NCBI GenBank assembly: GCA_010909725.1 | Contig: JAACMV010000001.1 | Coordinates: forward strand, 289,653 to 353,652 | Direction of reading: 5' to 3' | DNA: 64,000 nucleotides | Origin: Picochlorum sp. 'celeri' | Lineage: Eukaryota; Chlorophyta; Trebouxiophyceae | Part shown: positions 10,700 through 20,623 of the stretch, in pieces | Layout: every line of letters begins with the position of its first letter | Numbering within the stretch: the first letter of the stretch is position 1 | Position numbers and translations under genes: made by a program | Notes under the pieces: model-generated | The model's database searches: none | Seen by the model: the letters and a program-made list of their open reading frames with translations, nothing else | What the model was told of the DNA's origin: nothing

Positions 10700-12079
10700 A
10701 TGAAGATACGGGTACGGTTTCCAAAGAAGAAGAAAGCCACTGCTCCTGCAGACTCTGGTAAGGAAAGGTCTACTGTTGTGCTGCATGTGGAGCATTCTGG
10801 TTCTCAAGGTAACGATAGTGTCACCATTGGTGATTTGAAGCGGTCAATCTGTCGCCATGTGGGCAGTGATGAGACTGAAACATGGAAGGGTGTGTCAGTA
10901 TCTTTGAATGGAACAACCCCTCTGTCCTCATCAGATCAGGGTATTGATGATGACAAGACGTCGTTGAAAAGTGTTGGAGTGTGTTCTGGAGATTTGATAT
11001 GGGTTTTGGAGATGCCTGTTGCTGAGGGATGCGCTGATGTGAACATGGATGAGGAGATCCCATCTGGAAGGGCAGGGTTGGTGCCGTTGCAGATTGGGCT
11101 TGTAGACCGCACGTTGTATGATGCTAGGGATTATGTGCTTCAACATCATCTTGAGCTTTTGAGAAGCGATGCTGTGGCACTCGTAATACACGCTGCCATG
11201 CTTGCATGTGGGTTTGATTCAAATATCTGTTTTGGGGATGTTGTGGGACCATGCAGAGTGACTTGCTCTGCCCATCAGATTCGCTATAATGTAAATATTG
11301 AAAACAATGGTGAGATAGATGGAAGCTGGGAAGATGTGTGTGAGATGATTGTGAGCAATTTACCAGGAGGTGGTTGTGTTGTTTGTGCTCATGTTGGGAA
11401 ACGAATGGATGGCCATGATAGATGTACTGTAGTGCATACGTTCCGTGCGGTATCTTGCCTTGATGACTTTTTTCGAACACATTCATACAGCTTTCATGAC
11501 GACCTCCGGGAATTCTGGAATGTATGCAAGGATGAACTGTGCTTGCCCCTGTTGTACAAGAGTATTCAGAGTTTGGGACTCAACTATAGTCCCAGGGCGT
11601 CCCTTGTGATGATGCCGTCAGGCGTGAAACAGCAAATTTTGACGAAATTGGATTATAAGGATTTGTGTGCTTTGACAATGACGTGTAGAGAGATGAGTTA
11701 TGCGGGCAGTGATAATGCTGTTTGGCTGCAGTTGCTGGAGCGTTATTTTCCAGGGAGACATCTACAAGAATCGTCAGCATCAACTACGCAGGGCTATGTT
11801 AAATCTATTTTTAAGACTGCTATGATTGCTTCCATGGAAAGGAAACGCGATAGAAGACATGTATCTAGATTGCAGCAGCCAATGCCTCCAGGACCAAGCT
11901 ACCCCCCATTTCCTGGGAGTCATAGACCCCAATATCCGGGTATCATAGGCGGTGATTATGATAGACTGCCTGGAGTTCCTTTTGGACAGCCCCATGGGCT
12001 TCCTGGAAGAGGTTTCGGGCCAGCAGGGTTCTCTTCCTCTTTTGGTGGAAGGAGGAACCAGAATTGGAGGCTTGGCTAA
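10700..12079 (+). CDS. FBXO7-like F-box protein (UBL, FP, F-box and Pro/Gly/Arg-rich tail)
   Basis: 459 residues, single exon. Residues 1-105 have a ubiquitin-like outline, with a basic MKIRVRFPKKKK strand and a GDLIWVLE end. Residues ~130-290 resemble the FP domain shared by FBXO7 and the proteasome regulator PI31, with SDAVALVIHAAMLACGF. Residues 301-351 form an F-box: MPSGVKQQILTKLDYKDLCALTMTC followed by DNAVWLQLLERYFPG. The tail from ~390 is Pro, Gly and Arg rich, as in PI31 and FBXO7. By family it would be a substrate receptor of an SCF ubiquitin ligase with a possible proteasome link. The four-part order is unusual enough to support orthology, though UBL and FP are called by outline only. 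The 3' end converges on asparagine synthetase. Confidence 0.75.
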   Translation: MKIRVRFPKKKKATAPADSGKERSTVVLHVEHSGSQGNDSVTIGDLKRSICRHVGSDETETWKGVSVSLNGTTPLSSSDQGIDDDKTSLKSVGVCSGDLIWVLEMPVAEGCADVNMDEEIPSGRAGLVPLQIGLVDRTLYDARDYVLQHHLELLRSDAVALVIHAAMLACGFDSNICFGDVVGPCRVTCSAHQIRYNVNIENNGEIDGSWEDVCEMIVSNLPGGGCVVCAHVGKRMDGHDRCTVVHTFRAVSCLDDFFRTHSYSFHDDLREFWNVCKDELCLPLLYKSIQSLGLNYSPRASLVMMPSGVKQQILTKLDYKDLCALTMTCREMSYAGSDNAVWLQLLERYFPGRHLQESSASTTQGYVKSIFKTAMIASMERKRDRRHVSRLQQPMPPGPSYPPFPGSHRPQYPGIIGGDYDRLPGVPFGQPHGLPGRGFGPAGFSSSFGGRRNQNWRLG

Positions 12080-12168
12080 ACTGTGTTCTGATGTTACCTT
12101 ACTGTATCATTAATATAATTTCATGTATCTAAAAAGACAGTGTACTATTGTACACATTTGCTACAGTC

Positions 12169-14054
12169 TCAAGCGGTTCCGTTTGCAGCAGAGGATTCAT
12201 GCACAGACGCAATAGCTCTTCCACTAATTTCATGTGCATTCTGCCATTCGGGATCCCACTTGATAGCTTCTTCCGTCGAGCAGGCAATAGATAAACCTTT
12301 TGGAACAGTTTTTAATGAATCTGGATGGGGGAAATGCCCTTCAAAAATTGTTCTAAGAAGGTAATATTCCTTGGTTCGGGGAGTGTGTTCTGGGAACCGC
12401 ATCTCTCTATTCTCCCAGACTTCGTCACTGATTACTTTATTCGCATACTCTTTCAATCCATCAACCCAATCATATCCAACTCCATCACTAAACTGCTCCT
12501 TTTGACGCCACAATACTTCCTCTGGCAAGTATGGTTTATCTTTAACATCAAATGCTTTTCTGAGCACATACTTTTCCAACTTTGGGTGTACACCATCTGG
12601 TTTGACGCTGAGATCTGGCATCTTCTCGCTGGCATCCATGGTCATTGTGAGGTCAAGGAAAGCCTTATCAAGGAATGGAACACGAGTTTCAACTCCAAAG
12701 GCAAAAGGTGCTTTATTCGCTCTCATGACGTCAAATTTGTACAATCTCTTGACAAGTCTGACACATTCTTTATGATATTCTGCAGGACTTGGGGCCTTGT
12801 GGAAATACAAATATCCTCCCAACTCCTCGTCAGCTCCTTCTCCGGACAACACTACCTTGATGCCAAGGGCCTTGATCTTTCTCGCCAAGAGATACATTGG
12901 TACAGCAGCACGAACCTGTTCATACGATTCAATGTGCCAAATCAAGTCATGCAACGCATCAATTCCCTCCTCCACAGTAAAAGTAAATTCATGATGCTGA
13001 GTTCCTAAAAAGTCGGCAACTTTACGGGCTGCTTTCAAATCCGGGGAGCCAGCAATTCCAATAGAGAATGTATGCATCTTGTGATCTGGATCAAAGGCAT
13101 TGGTCGTCTCTTTAATATGTCTTACTGCAACGGATGCCACGAGGGAGGAGTCCAAACCACCAGACAGCAGAACTGCCAATGGAGCATCAGACATCAATCT
13201 CTTCTTCACTGCATCGATGAATGTTTGGCGAATGAGATCAAAATTGGCAGGTTGATCACCAATGTAAGATTCGTCCATCCACACTGGGTTGTGCCACCTC
13301 TCAAGAGTCCCAGTTTTGCTTCGGTACACATATCCTGGAGGGAAGGTGTCGACCCATTCGCATCGCGTCTGCAAGGACTTCATCTCACTGGCAAACCATG
13401 TGGATCCATCGGACCCCTTGCCCCAGTACAAACTGCAAATCCCAATCGCATCCCTGGCAGCAACGAAGCTTCCATCACGCTCATCCCAGATCACGCATGC
13501 AAAAATGCCATCCAAACTGTTCCAAAGCTCGTTGGATTCCCCGTATTTCTCATACAAGTACCCAACAATAGATGAATCTGATTTAGATGGGTTGTTCACA
13601 CCAGCAAGCTTTCCTGCTCTAATTTCCTCGTGGTTGTAAATCTCACTATTCCTGCGCCATGACAACAAATTACATACATTAGAACATGCACATATCACAA
13701 TCGACGAGCACACGAAACGTACAAGGCCCATGTAATGTTCCCTTCTGGAGTCTTGATTTGGAAGGGCTGGCTGCACACAAGGGCACAACAAACAGATGTT
13801 AGTCGCATTGCCATTAACACAGCATGGATGATCAATCAATCGCTCATGTATGTATCTATCACGTACTTTCCAGAATCGCTTGGATCGACGATGCTCAGAC
13901 GCTCAAAAGCAATGAATGCCCTACCATCTGGCGCCTGATAAATAGCACTTGCATCCGGCCCTCTGTGACGGAGAAGCTTACTAAGCTTCAAAATATCCCT
14001 TCTATTGACCTCTGCGTCTCCGGTGACCCCAAGGGCGGCCAAAATTCCGCACAT
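12169..14054 (-). CDS. ASN: Asparagine synthetase, glutamine-hydrolysing
   Basis: Three exons: 13867-14054, 13723-13770 (48 nt) and 12169-13651, giving 572 residues. The introns are 96 and 71 nt with GTACGT donors. The start at 14054 puts the catalytic Cys at position 2 (MCGILAALG); an in-frame Met 5 codons upstream would block the nucleophile. The glutaminase domain has RHRGPD and NHEE. The synthetase domain has the PP-loop LSGGLDSS and LSGEGADEELGGY. It makes Asn from Asp, Gln and ATP in the cytosol. Odd point: the splice of exons 2 and 3 gives LNSEIYNHEE, with Ser81 where the family has Gly of the NG oxyanion-hole pair. Otherwise it is complete. Confidence 0.93.
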
Positions 14055-14413
14055 TCTGTCTTCGTTCAACGCTGTCTTGGCGGCAGCCTTGACACAACTC
14101 GACTGTACTGATTCTGTGAGTCAAGAAGGCAAAGAATTCTCCTCTGCCAGACCAGAATTGTAATCTCAAAACAATTTCGGTGATCCTCGCGCCAATGTGC
14201 CATGATATCGCATACACACAAGGATAATGCGAGTGCGCGTTATCGGCAACCTACGAAGAAGGCGCCGACAGATCGGTCGAATGGTCGCTTTGACAGGGAG
14301 GCATGCATGGTTTTGCTGCATCCAATCCTGGTCCCCATGCATGGCATGCTGGATATGCACAAAAACAGACATGATGAGGGTATTTTCATCCCATATAACA
14401 ACAGTATGTCACG
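14055..14413. other. Gap upstream of asparagine synthetase
   Basis: About 360 bp between the asparagine synthetase start and the RibBA stop, both minus strand. It should hold the asparagine synthetase promoter and the RibBA 3' UTR. No convincing ORF or RNA was seen. Confidence 0.4.
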
Positions 14414-15805
14414 TTACATTGGAATCTTTTCTACAGTCAAACCATGAGCTACCATACTATCAACTTTGCTCGTATTATTTGTCAAAAGCTGGACAGAGGT
14501 GACCCCCAAATCCTTGAGTATTTGTGCGGCAACAGCATGATCCCGTAAATCACTCATAAATCCACCATCTTCAGAAGAATAGATATCACATGCGGTACTA
14601 GAGCTGTCGTTCGTAGAGGCAGCATGGAATGTTTTGAGTTCCTCTGCAATACCCATTCCACGGCCTTTCTGACACCGCACATACACAAGCACACCGTGCC
14701 CGTGTTCTACTATTTTTTCTAATGCATTATCAAGCTGTGATACAGATCCACAGCGCTGAGTGCCGAATAAATCGCCGAGAATACTTTCATTCTGGATTCT
14801 AGCCATTGTCTGTTTGCCCACATGGCCTTGATCATCACCATACACAAGCGCCACATGTTCCTGACCATCAAGCACGCTCACGTATGAATGCGCCGCGAAA
14901 TCTCCATATCGAGTGTTCAATACACCAGACGCCGTCCTCTGAACAAGCGCATCATGCTTGAGTCTGTATCGAATCAAGTCTGCAATAGTAATGCAAGGCA
15001 GATTATTCTTCTTGGAAAACTCCAACAACTCTGGTGTCCTAGACATTGTCCCATCATCATTCACAATCTCGCATAATACACCCGCTGGCGCACAGCCAGC
15101 CAAGCGTGACAGATCCACTGAAGCCTCTGTATGTCCAGGGCGAACCAAAACACCTCCTTGTCGACATCTCAATGGAAATATGTGCCCAGGCCTTTTAAAG
15201 TCCTCAGGAACAGACGACGTACTCGACAACGCCCTGATCGTCGCAGTTCTATCAGCTGCTGAAATCCCCGTCGTTGTCCCCACTCGCAGGTCTACAGTCA
15301 CTGTAAATGCTGTTGACATGGCTTCTTCATTCTGCGTAGGAGGAATCATGAGAGGAATATCCAGCCTATCCAAATCTTCGCCCGTCATCCCAACACAAAT
15401 AACACCACTCGTATGTCTCACTATAAACGCCATCGTTTCCTCCGTCACTCTATCCCCAGACACGATCAAATCCCCTTCATTCTCCCTATCCTCATCATCC
15501 AGCACAACAACTGGTATTCCCTGTCGAAGAGCATCTAAAGCCGTTTCAATGCTATCAAACCCATCCGATGGAACATCCAACCCTTTTTTCGCCATCTCGG
15601 CAGTCACTTGCCGTGAATTGTACACATCATGCGACATGGCTGACAAACACTGACAGGAACCACCTGGTCCAGCACGGGCATTCCCACGATACCTCCATGT
15701 CACATGCATTACACTATCTAGGGCATGAATCTGACTAGACCTCTTATTTTGAACGGAACAGATCGACTGAGAGCAATTGCTCTTGCCCAGAGCGGAAAGC
15801 CGCAT
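14414..15805 (-). CDS. Riboflavin biosynthesis RibBA-type protein with intact DHBP synthase and degenerate GTP cyclohydrolase II domain
   Basis: 463 residues from the Met at 15805; the frame opens at 15874. I prefer 15805 because a TATAAATA-like motif lies just upstream (about 15876-15885) and the start opens into a basic Ser-rich leader, probably a plastid transit peptide. Residues ~85-285 are DHBP synthase, with DDEDRENEGD (103-112), RHTSGVICV, DRTATI and GHTEASVDLSRLAG all intact. It turns ribulose 5-phosphate into the 4-carbon riboflavin precursor. Residues ~295-463 are GTP cyclohydrolase II in outline, but HSEC reads QNES and RCDCG reads RCGSV. Two of three zinc cysteines are therefore Ser341 and Ser354, and the EGRGIGL Glu is Lys. 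The second activity is probably lost. Confidence 0.85.
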   Translation of the reverse strand: MRLSALGKSNCSQSICSVQNKRSSQIHALDSVMHVTWRYRGNARAGPGGSCQCLSAMSHDVYNSRQVTAEMAKKGLDVPSDGFDSIETALDALRQGIPVVVLDDEDRENEGDLIVSGDRVTEETMAFIVRHTSGVICVGMTGEDLDRLDIPLMIPPTQNEEAMSTAFTVTVDLRVGTTTGISAADRTATIRALSSTSSVPEDFKRPGHIFPLRCRQGGVLVRPGHTEASVDLSRLAGCAPAGVLCEIVNDDGTMSRTPELLEFSKKNNLPCITIADLIRYRLKHDALVQRTASGVLNTRYGDFAAHSYVSVLDGQEHVALVYGDDQGHVGKQTMARIQNESILGDLFGTQRCGSVSQLDNALEKIVEHGHGVLVYVRCQKGRGMGIAEELKTFHAASTNDSSSTACDIYSSEDGGFMSDLRDHAVAAQILKDLGVTSVQLLTNNTSKVDSMVAHGLTVEKIPM

Positions 15806-15869
15806 GTTTGGGACTCTGAATTCAACGGGGTACTCCAACAATGTATCGCCCACAGATGAAACAGAGGAC

Positions 15870-15890
15870 GACAAACGTATAAATACTCAA
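15870..15890 (-). promoter_or_regulatory. TATA-like element upstream of RibBA
   Basis: On the minus strand the bases read GAGTATTTATACG; the plus strand shows GTATAAATAC. It lies about 70-80 bp before the preferred RibBA start codon, a sensible TATA distance. Only the sequence match supports it. Confidence 0.35.
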
Positions 15891-16234
15891 GGGTATGATA
15901 AATAATGCTTGCATCCAAGCCTGTCCGAGCCACGTGACCAAGAATAAAAAATTCTTGCATCGAAAGGAACACCTCGGCCAACAAAAGACCGCGACATCAC
16001 CTTGTCCGGTCATTTATATGTGTTGATCGGGACCTTTTGACAAGACAGCCATCCACCCATGGGCTCCTCCATTTGTACTTGACACAGCATATTTCCATCC
16101 CTGTGTGGATAAATTTACTTATAGACTAGAAACTCGTCATCGTCATACAATATCGAGGGAAAAGGCGTGGATACAAGGATATTGTACATCCAAGTGACGG
16201 CGTCTTGAATCCTGTATAACAGCAAACACACAGT
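15891..16234. other. Divergent promoter region between RibBA and eIF3h
   Basis: About 340 bp with no convincing ORF on either strand. It separates the start of RibBA (minus) from eIF3h (plus). Apart from the TATA-like motif at its left end I see no recognisable element. Confidence 0.35.
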
Positions 16235-17266
16235 ATGGATACTGAAACAACAGAAAATACGGCATTAAATTTTGCTGCAGCTGCTACGACAGAGCAGAAG
16301 AAGCCGCCCTTGTTGAGAGTGCAGCTCGAGGGGCATGTTCTGTTGAAAATTGCCAAGCATAGCCGTGAGAATGCTGCAGTGCATCCCGTGGTGACTGGAT
16401 CTCTGTTGGGATTAGATGTAGGACAAGTGTTAGAGATAACTGAATGTTTCCCCATCCCTATTCATGATGCTGGAGATGATGGTGAGGATGCAGAGAGCTA
16501 TGAACTGGAGATGCTTCGTTGTATGAGGGAGATTAATGTGGATAACAACATGGTGGGGTGGTATCAATCTTCTGTGAGTGGTTCATATCAGGTTTTGGAA
16601 ATTATTGATCAGTTTATTAGTTCTCTGGAGAGTCTTGAGCGCTGTGTATGCCTTATTTATGATGTCACAAGCTCCCTGACTGGGACATATGGTATCAAGG
16701 CTATCCGATTGGCAGATTCGTTCATTGAGGCGTATAGAGAGGGGACGCTAACGATTGAGAAGATTAAGACAAAGAATATTTCATGGGAGGATGTGTTTGT
16801 AGAGATTCCGATCACGGTGCACAACTCGTCCCTGGCAGTGGCATTGATGCATGAGATTGAGACGCCATTGGTCACCACGCAGTTGGACATGGACAGATTG
16901 AATATGGACGCGGCGCCCATCTTGGAGAAGAACTTGGAGTTCTTGGTGGAGTGCATAGATGATTTGAAAGCAGAGCAGGACAAATTGAGCATGTATCATC
17001 TGGATATGAGAAAGCTTCATCAGAAGATTATGCAGTGGAAGTTGGCCAGAAGAAATGAGAATCAGCAACGTCGCATTTTGGGAGAGGAGCCACTTCCTGA
17101 AGATCCACCTGAAAATGAGTTTAAGAAGCCAACAGAGCCAAGCCAGTTGGATACCCTTTTGCTAGCAAACCAGATGCATTCGTATGCCAGTCAGATTAGT
17201 GCTGTGGGTGCTCAGTCTATAGAAAAGCTGCTCTTGTTCGAACATTTGTCGAAACAAGAGGAGTAA
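16235..17266 (+). CDS. EIF3H: Translation initiation factor eIF3 subunit h
   Basis: 343 residues, intronless. Residues ~25-165 are an MPN domain: VQLEGHVLLKIAKHSREN, VTGSLLGLDVGQVLEITECFPIP, and NNMVGWYQSSVSGSYQ. It lacks the metal-binding JAMM histidines, as eIF3h does. The later part, with IEIPITVHNSSL-type sequence and ILEKNLEFLVECIDDL, matches the eIF3h helical C-terminus, and the end reads LLLFEHLSKQEE. The subunit is part of the PCI/MPN core of eIF3, which organises the 43S preinitiation complex in the cytosol. Length is close to the usual ~340-350. Confidence 0.94.
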   Translation: MDTETTENTALNFAAAATTEQKKPPLLRVQLEGHVLLKIAKHSRENAAVHPVVTGSLLGLDVGQVLEITECFPIPIHDAGDDGEDAESYELEMLRCMREINVDNNMVGWYQSSVSGSYQVLEIIDQFISSLESLERCVCLIYDVTSSLTGTYGIKAIRLADSFIEAYREGTLTIEKIKTKNISWEDVFVEIPITVHNSSLAVALMHEIETPLVTTQLDMDRLNMDAAPILEKNLEFLVECIDDLKAEQDKLSMYHLDMRKLHQKIMQWKLARRNENQQRRILGEEPLPEDPPENEFKKPTEPSQLDTLLLANQMHSYASQISAVGAQSIEKLLLFEHLSKQEE

Positions 17267-17525
17267 GTACGTGTCATAATAGACGATTATAGATGTAACA
17301 TATATACATGATGATGGAGATGGACCTTCCTGTGTGACTTCTCCCTTGCTTCAAACCCCTCTAGACTGTCTGGTATAATGTTGTAGATGGGTGGTACCCC
17401 TCTCTGCAAAGAAAGACAGCCTCCTCTGCGCAGATGGATTGTTATTTTTTCGAAAGATTCAATCTTACAATAATAGTCTATATACGACAAAGGAGTAGCC
17501 GGGATTTCTGAATCGAGGAGACGTC

Positions 17526-18419
17526 ATGTCTGTTCGTTCTCCAATGGACGTCAGCGCCTCCGCATCGCTGCTTCTAGGCATTCTTCTTCTTTGTTGCACA
17601 CATGCCTTTGGACAAGAAGATGTATCATGTCGCAAAAGTATGGACAATTTCACCACGCTCCCTGTCACTGGTGAACCATGGAAGCTTGGGAACTCTCCTT
17701 GGAACACCTTTTTGGCAGAGTATACCGACCGGTATTCCACCACCAGAAATAAAAAGTTTTTGAAACTCAAGTTTGCCAAGAGAGATGTGTCTTTGGAGAG
17801 TGGATCCCGATTTGTCGCAAGTCCAGAAGGTGTATTGCCATCTGAGGAGTTGACGTTTCAGTACAAGGTGTATTTTAAAAAGGGATTCAATTTCGTCATC
17901 TCTGGAAAGCTACCAGGCATCTATCTAGGAACATTCCAGGAGGGATACTCAACTGGAAAGGATTATAATGATGGTCAAGGTAGCTTCCGTCCTACATGGC
18001 AAGCAAGAGGCAGAAAGAGAACCATTGTGTCTCCCTACTTGTACGGGGCCCATGGAGACTACAATTCAGCCCTGCGAGCCCAAGGTCCAAAGACAGCCGC
18101 CCTTCTTGAAGGAAGCGGTCGAGCTGGAATGCATTTCTGGATGAAGGGAAATTCAACCTTGCCACTCAAATCTGGTTGGAACAAGATTGAACTGGCATTG
18201 AAATTGAACACACCAGGGAAACCTGATGGAAAGGCTAGGGTCACGATTAACGGTCGCACAAACATACTCGACGATATCTCGTTCAGAGATAGAGCAGACA
18301 CAAAGATCCAGAGTATTGCCATGGAGTGCTTCTTCGGTGGAGCCTCAAAATATCACATGACACCTGGCTATAAACAAACAGTCAAGTTTAAAAACATCCG
18401 AGTTCGACCAAGCTATTAA
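17526..18419 (+). CDS. Secreted polysaccharide-lyase-14-like protein
   Basis: 297 residues, single exon. A signal peptide lies at about residues 1-34, with a Leu-rich core (LLLGILLLCCTHAFGQ). The mature part has the PL14 or alginate-lyase jelly-roll outline: ELTFQYKVYFKKGFNFVISGKLPGI, then YNDGQGSFRPTWQARG, then GWNKIELALKLNTPGKPDG, VTINGR, and a final MECFFGGASKYHMTPGYKQTVKFKNI. The KLPG, FRPTW and FFGG stretches and a late DNI-like end are shared with algal, viral and fungal PL14-like proteins known to me. It would cut or bind acidic polysaccharide outside the cell. I cannot assign catalytic residues by eye, so it may be a binding protein. Confidence 0.6.
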   Translation: MSVRSPMDVSASASLLLGILLLCCTHAFGQEDVSCRKSMDNFTTLPVTGEPWKLGNSPWNTFLAEYTDRYSTTRNKKFLKLKFAKRDVSLESGSRFVASPEGVLPSEELTFQYKVYFKKGFNFVISGKLPGIYLGTFQEGYSTGKDYNDGQGSFRPTWQARGRKRTIVSPYLYGAHGDYNSALRAQGPKTAALLEGSGRAGMHFWMKGNSTLPLKSGWNKIELALKLNTPGKPDGKARVTINGRTNILDDISFRDRADTKIQSIAMECFFGGASKYHMTPGYKQTVKFKNIRVRPSY

Positions 18420-18895
18420 TACAATTGCTTTATTATTTCATGCTGCATTATTCATTTGCATAAAATTCCTGTCTTTGTATCAAGACGTGAAGCATACCAA
18501 GAATAAAATACTTTTTTTAAAAAACGTGGAAAACATTATTGTAAGTTAAGTGCCTATGATGATGTTTGGTCACATCACTTCACCCAATTGGGCCTTGCCT
18601 TTGCAAAGGCTATAGGTACATGATGGGTATCTTTGAGATGCTTTCAATAATACATCAGATCAATCAATGACTCCTACCTGGACACCTATATATCCTGTCT
18701 TCTCTCTCTATAAATATATAGAGAGAGAGAGGGCATGAGATGATACAGATTTCCTGAACACCAGATGAACAGACCCTCTTCGTTATTTCGATATTCAAAA
18801 CATTTGAAAAATACCCTGTAATCGAATCGTTATTCAGAGTATATAAATACTGAATAAAAATATCAACAAGCGTTCTGGTGAGATACGAGGAGAAT
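18420..18895. promoter_or_regulatory. Intergenic region with a long TATA-centred dyad
   Basis: About 475 bp without a gene. At 18701-18728 there is a perfect inverted repeat with 12-bp arms (TCTCTCTCTATA / TATAGAGAGAGA) and a 4-nt centre. Nearer the sorting nexin start, 18834-18859 has TATATAAATA flanked by TATTCAG and CTGAATA, a TATA-like element 37-60 bp before the ATG. The second is a good promoter candidate. The role of the first is unknown. Confidence 0.45.
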
Positions 18896-20380
18896 ATGAA
18901 CGAAGGAGATCATTCTGATCCTTTACAGCGCCCCGAGAGTCCTCAAAAGGACGATTCTCCACCTCCATACGAGTCTATAATATTAGAAGATTCTTTACAT
19001 TCGAAAAACCAAGGGGTTGAGGACAGGAATCGTCACCACGAGGTGGGTTTGCCAAGAACTTTTGTAATTCTTCATCGTGTTTCCGATAACACCATGTCGA
19101 CATGGTATTGCGTATAGGATACGACAACTTCAACTGTTTTTGGTGGACAAGATGATTTGGATTCAATAGCGAGTTCTTTTGACAACTTTGAGGTCAACGT
19201 GGTAGACCCTGTGAAACAAGGGGAAGGGGTGTCTGCATACATTTCATACAGGGTGGTTAGCACAGTGCATTTGGATTCATATGGATCTGGTCAGCGGGAA
19301 GTGATTCGACGATTCAGAGATTTTACATGGTTGCGAGATTGTATGAGGAAGGAATTTGCTGGCATCATCTTGCCTGCTTTGCCCCCCCGGAATGTGGTTG
19401 AAAAGTACAAGATGACACCACAGTTTGTGGAAGACAGACGGCGTGCACTGCAAGTATTTCTAAAGAGGGTATTGTCGCATCCACTGTTGCGTCATTCTGA
19501 AGAGCTGAGGTTGTTTTTGCAGGCGAGCGAGTCGGAGTTTGCGATTGAATCGTCAAGGATATCACATGAATTGGGGAATGCAGCGCCTGCAGAGTCATCA
19601 GGAGCATCGTCATTTGCCAGTAAGACGCTGAGTTCTGCGAGCAAATTTTTCAAAAGCATCTCGGAGAATGCAGGTTTGGTTCAGGCGAATATTCCAGGGT
19701 CGCTTGTGCAGCAACATGTGCGGAACGAGGAGAGCCCAGAGTATGCTGCGATTAAAAACTATTACAACCATTTGGAAGCCCACTTGAACGAAGTTCATCA
19801 GCAGGCGCAGCGGTTGACTCGGCAGCACGCTCGCCTTGCAAAATCATTCTCAGATTTCGGTATTTCTTTGAATCAAATGTCTGTGAAAATTGAGTCCATG
19901 TCGGATGATGATGGGAATGCGCACTGTGCTGTATTGGGAAAGAAGGCAATCATGGCAGGCAATGGGTGGGATCAGTCTGCAAAAGAGCTTCACGTGCGGT
20001 TTGAAGCGCCGCTACGTGAATTATTACGGTCTATTAGGTCAGCGAAAAGGACCATAGAGGATAGAGATGAGTGTCTGGTTGAAAAAATTCATGCGCAGCT
20101 TATTGTCGACTCAAAGAGGAGTGCGCTGGCAAAGATGCAAGCTACTCCTGGGACCAGGCAGGATCGCATCATGGAAGCAGAACGGCATCTTCAAGCTGCT
20201 CTGAAAAAATCACAAGAGACAACGGAACGATATACCAAGCTTGTTCAGAGAATGGATGCAGATATCATTCGATTTCAAAAGGAGAGAGCAGGTGATTTGA
20301 AGCACATTTTGCTCCATTTTGCTCAGATTGAAAAGGACTCGTACATGACAACATCAAAAGCATGGATGACCCAAAGTTGA
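18896..20380 (+). CDS. Sorting nexin (PX-BAR, SNX1/2-like)
   Basis: Two exons, 18896-19042 and 19118-20380, with a 75-nt phase-0 intron (GTGGGT...TATAG), giving 469 residues. The N-terminal 60 residues are acidic and Pro-rich. A PX domain follows at ~65-185: the YRVVSTV strand, VIRRFRDFTWLRD with the phosphoinositide-binding RRF, LPALPPRN, and RALQVFLKRVLSHP. The remaining ~270 residues are helical with heptads, as in a BAR/Vps5 C-terminal domain (EECLVEKIHAQL-type sequence and a long charged coiled coil). SNX1/2 proteins tubulate endosomal membrane and work with the Vps26-29-35 retromer core. The subfamily is not certain, but PX-BAR architecture is clear. Confidence 0.85.
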
Positions 20381-20623
20381 ATTGTAATATACGATGTATT
20401 GAATACGAAGTAGTCATGCCCATGTATGGCTCATGAGGAGAGGTCTATCAAGTATCATCAAAATGGTGCCCCTCAAGGGGTACCTTCTCAAGCAGCTTCT
20501 TCCAGAAAGAAAGTTACGCAATGAATGATCGCTTCCTTATTGCAATACATGGGTTTCAGCCCCTTTTTATCATCCGCAATAATAATAACACTCGTAAATA
20601 ACGCATCTTTTTTCCATTTAGAG

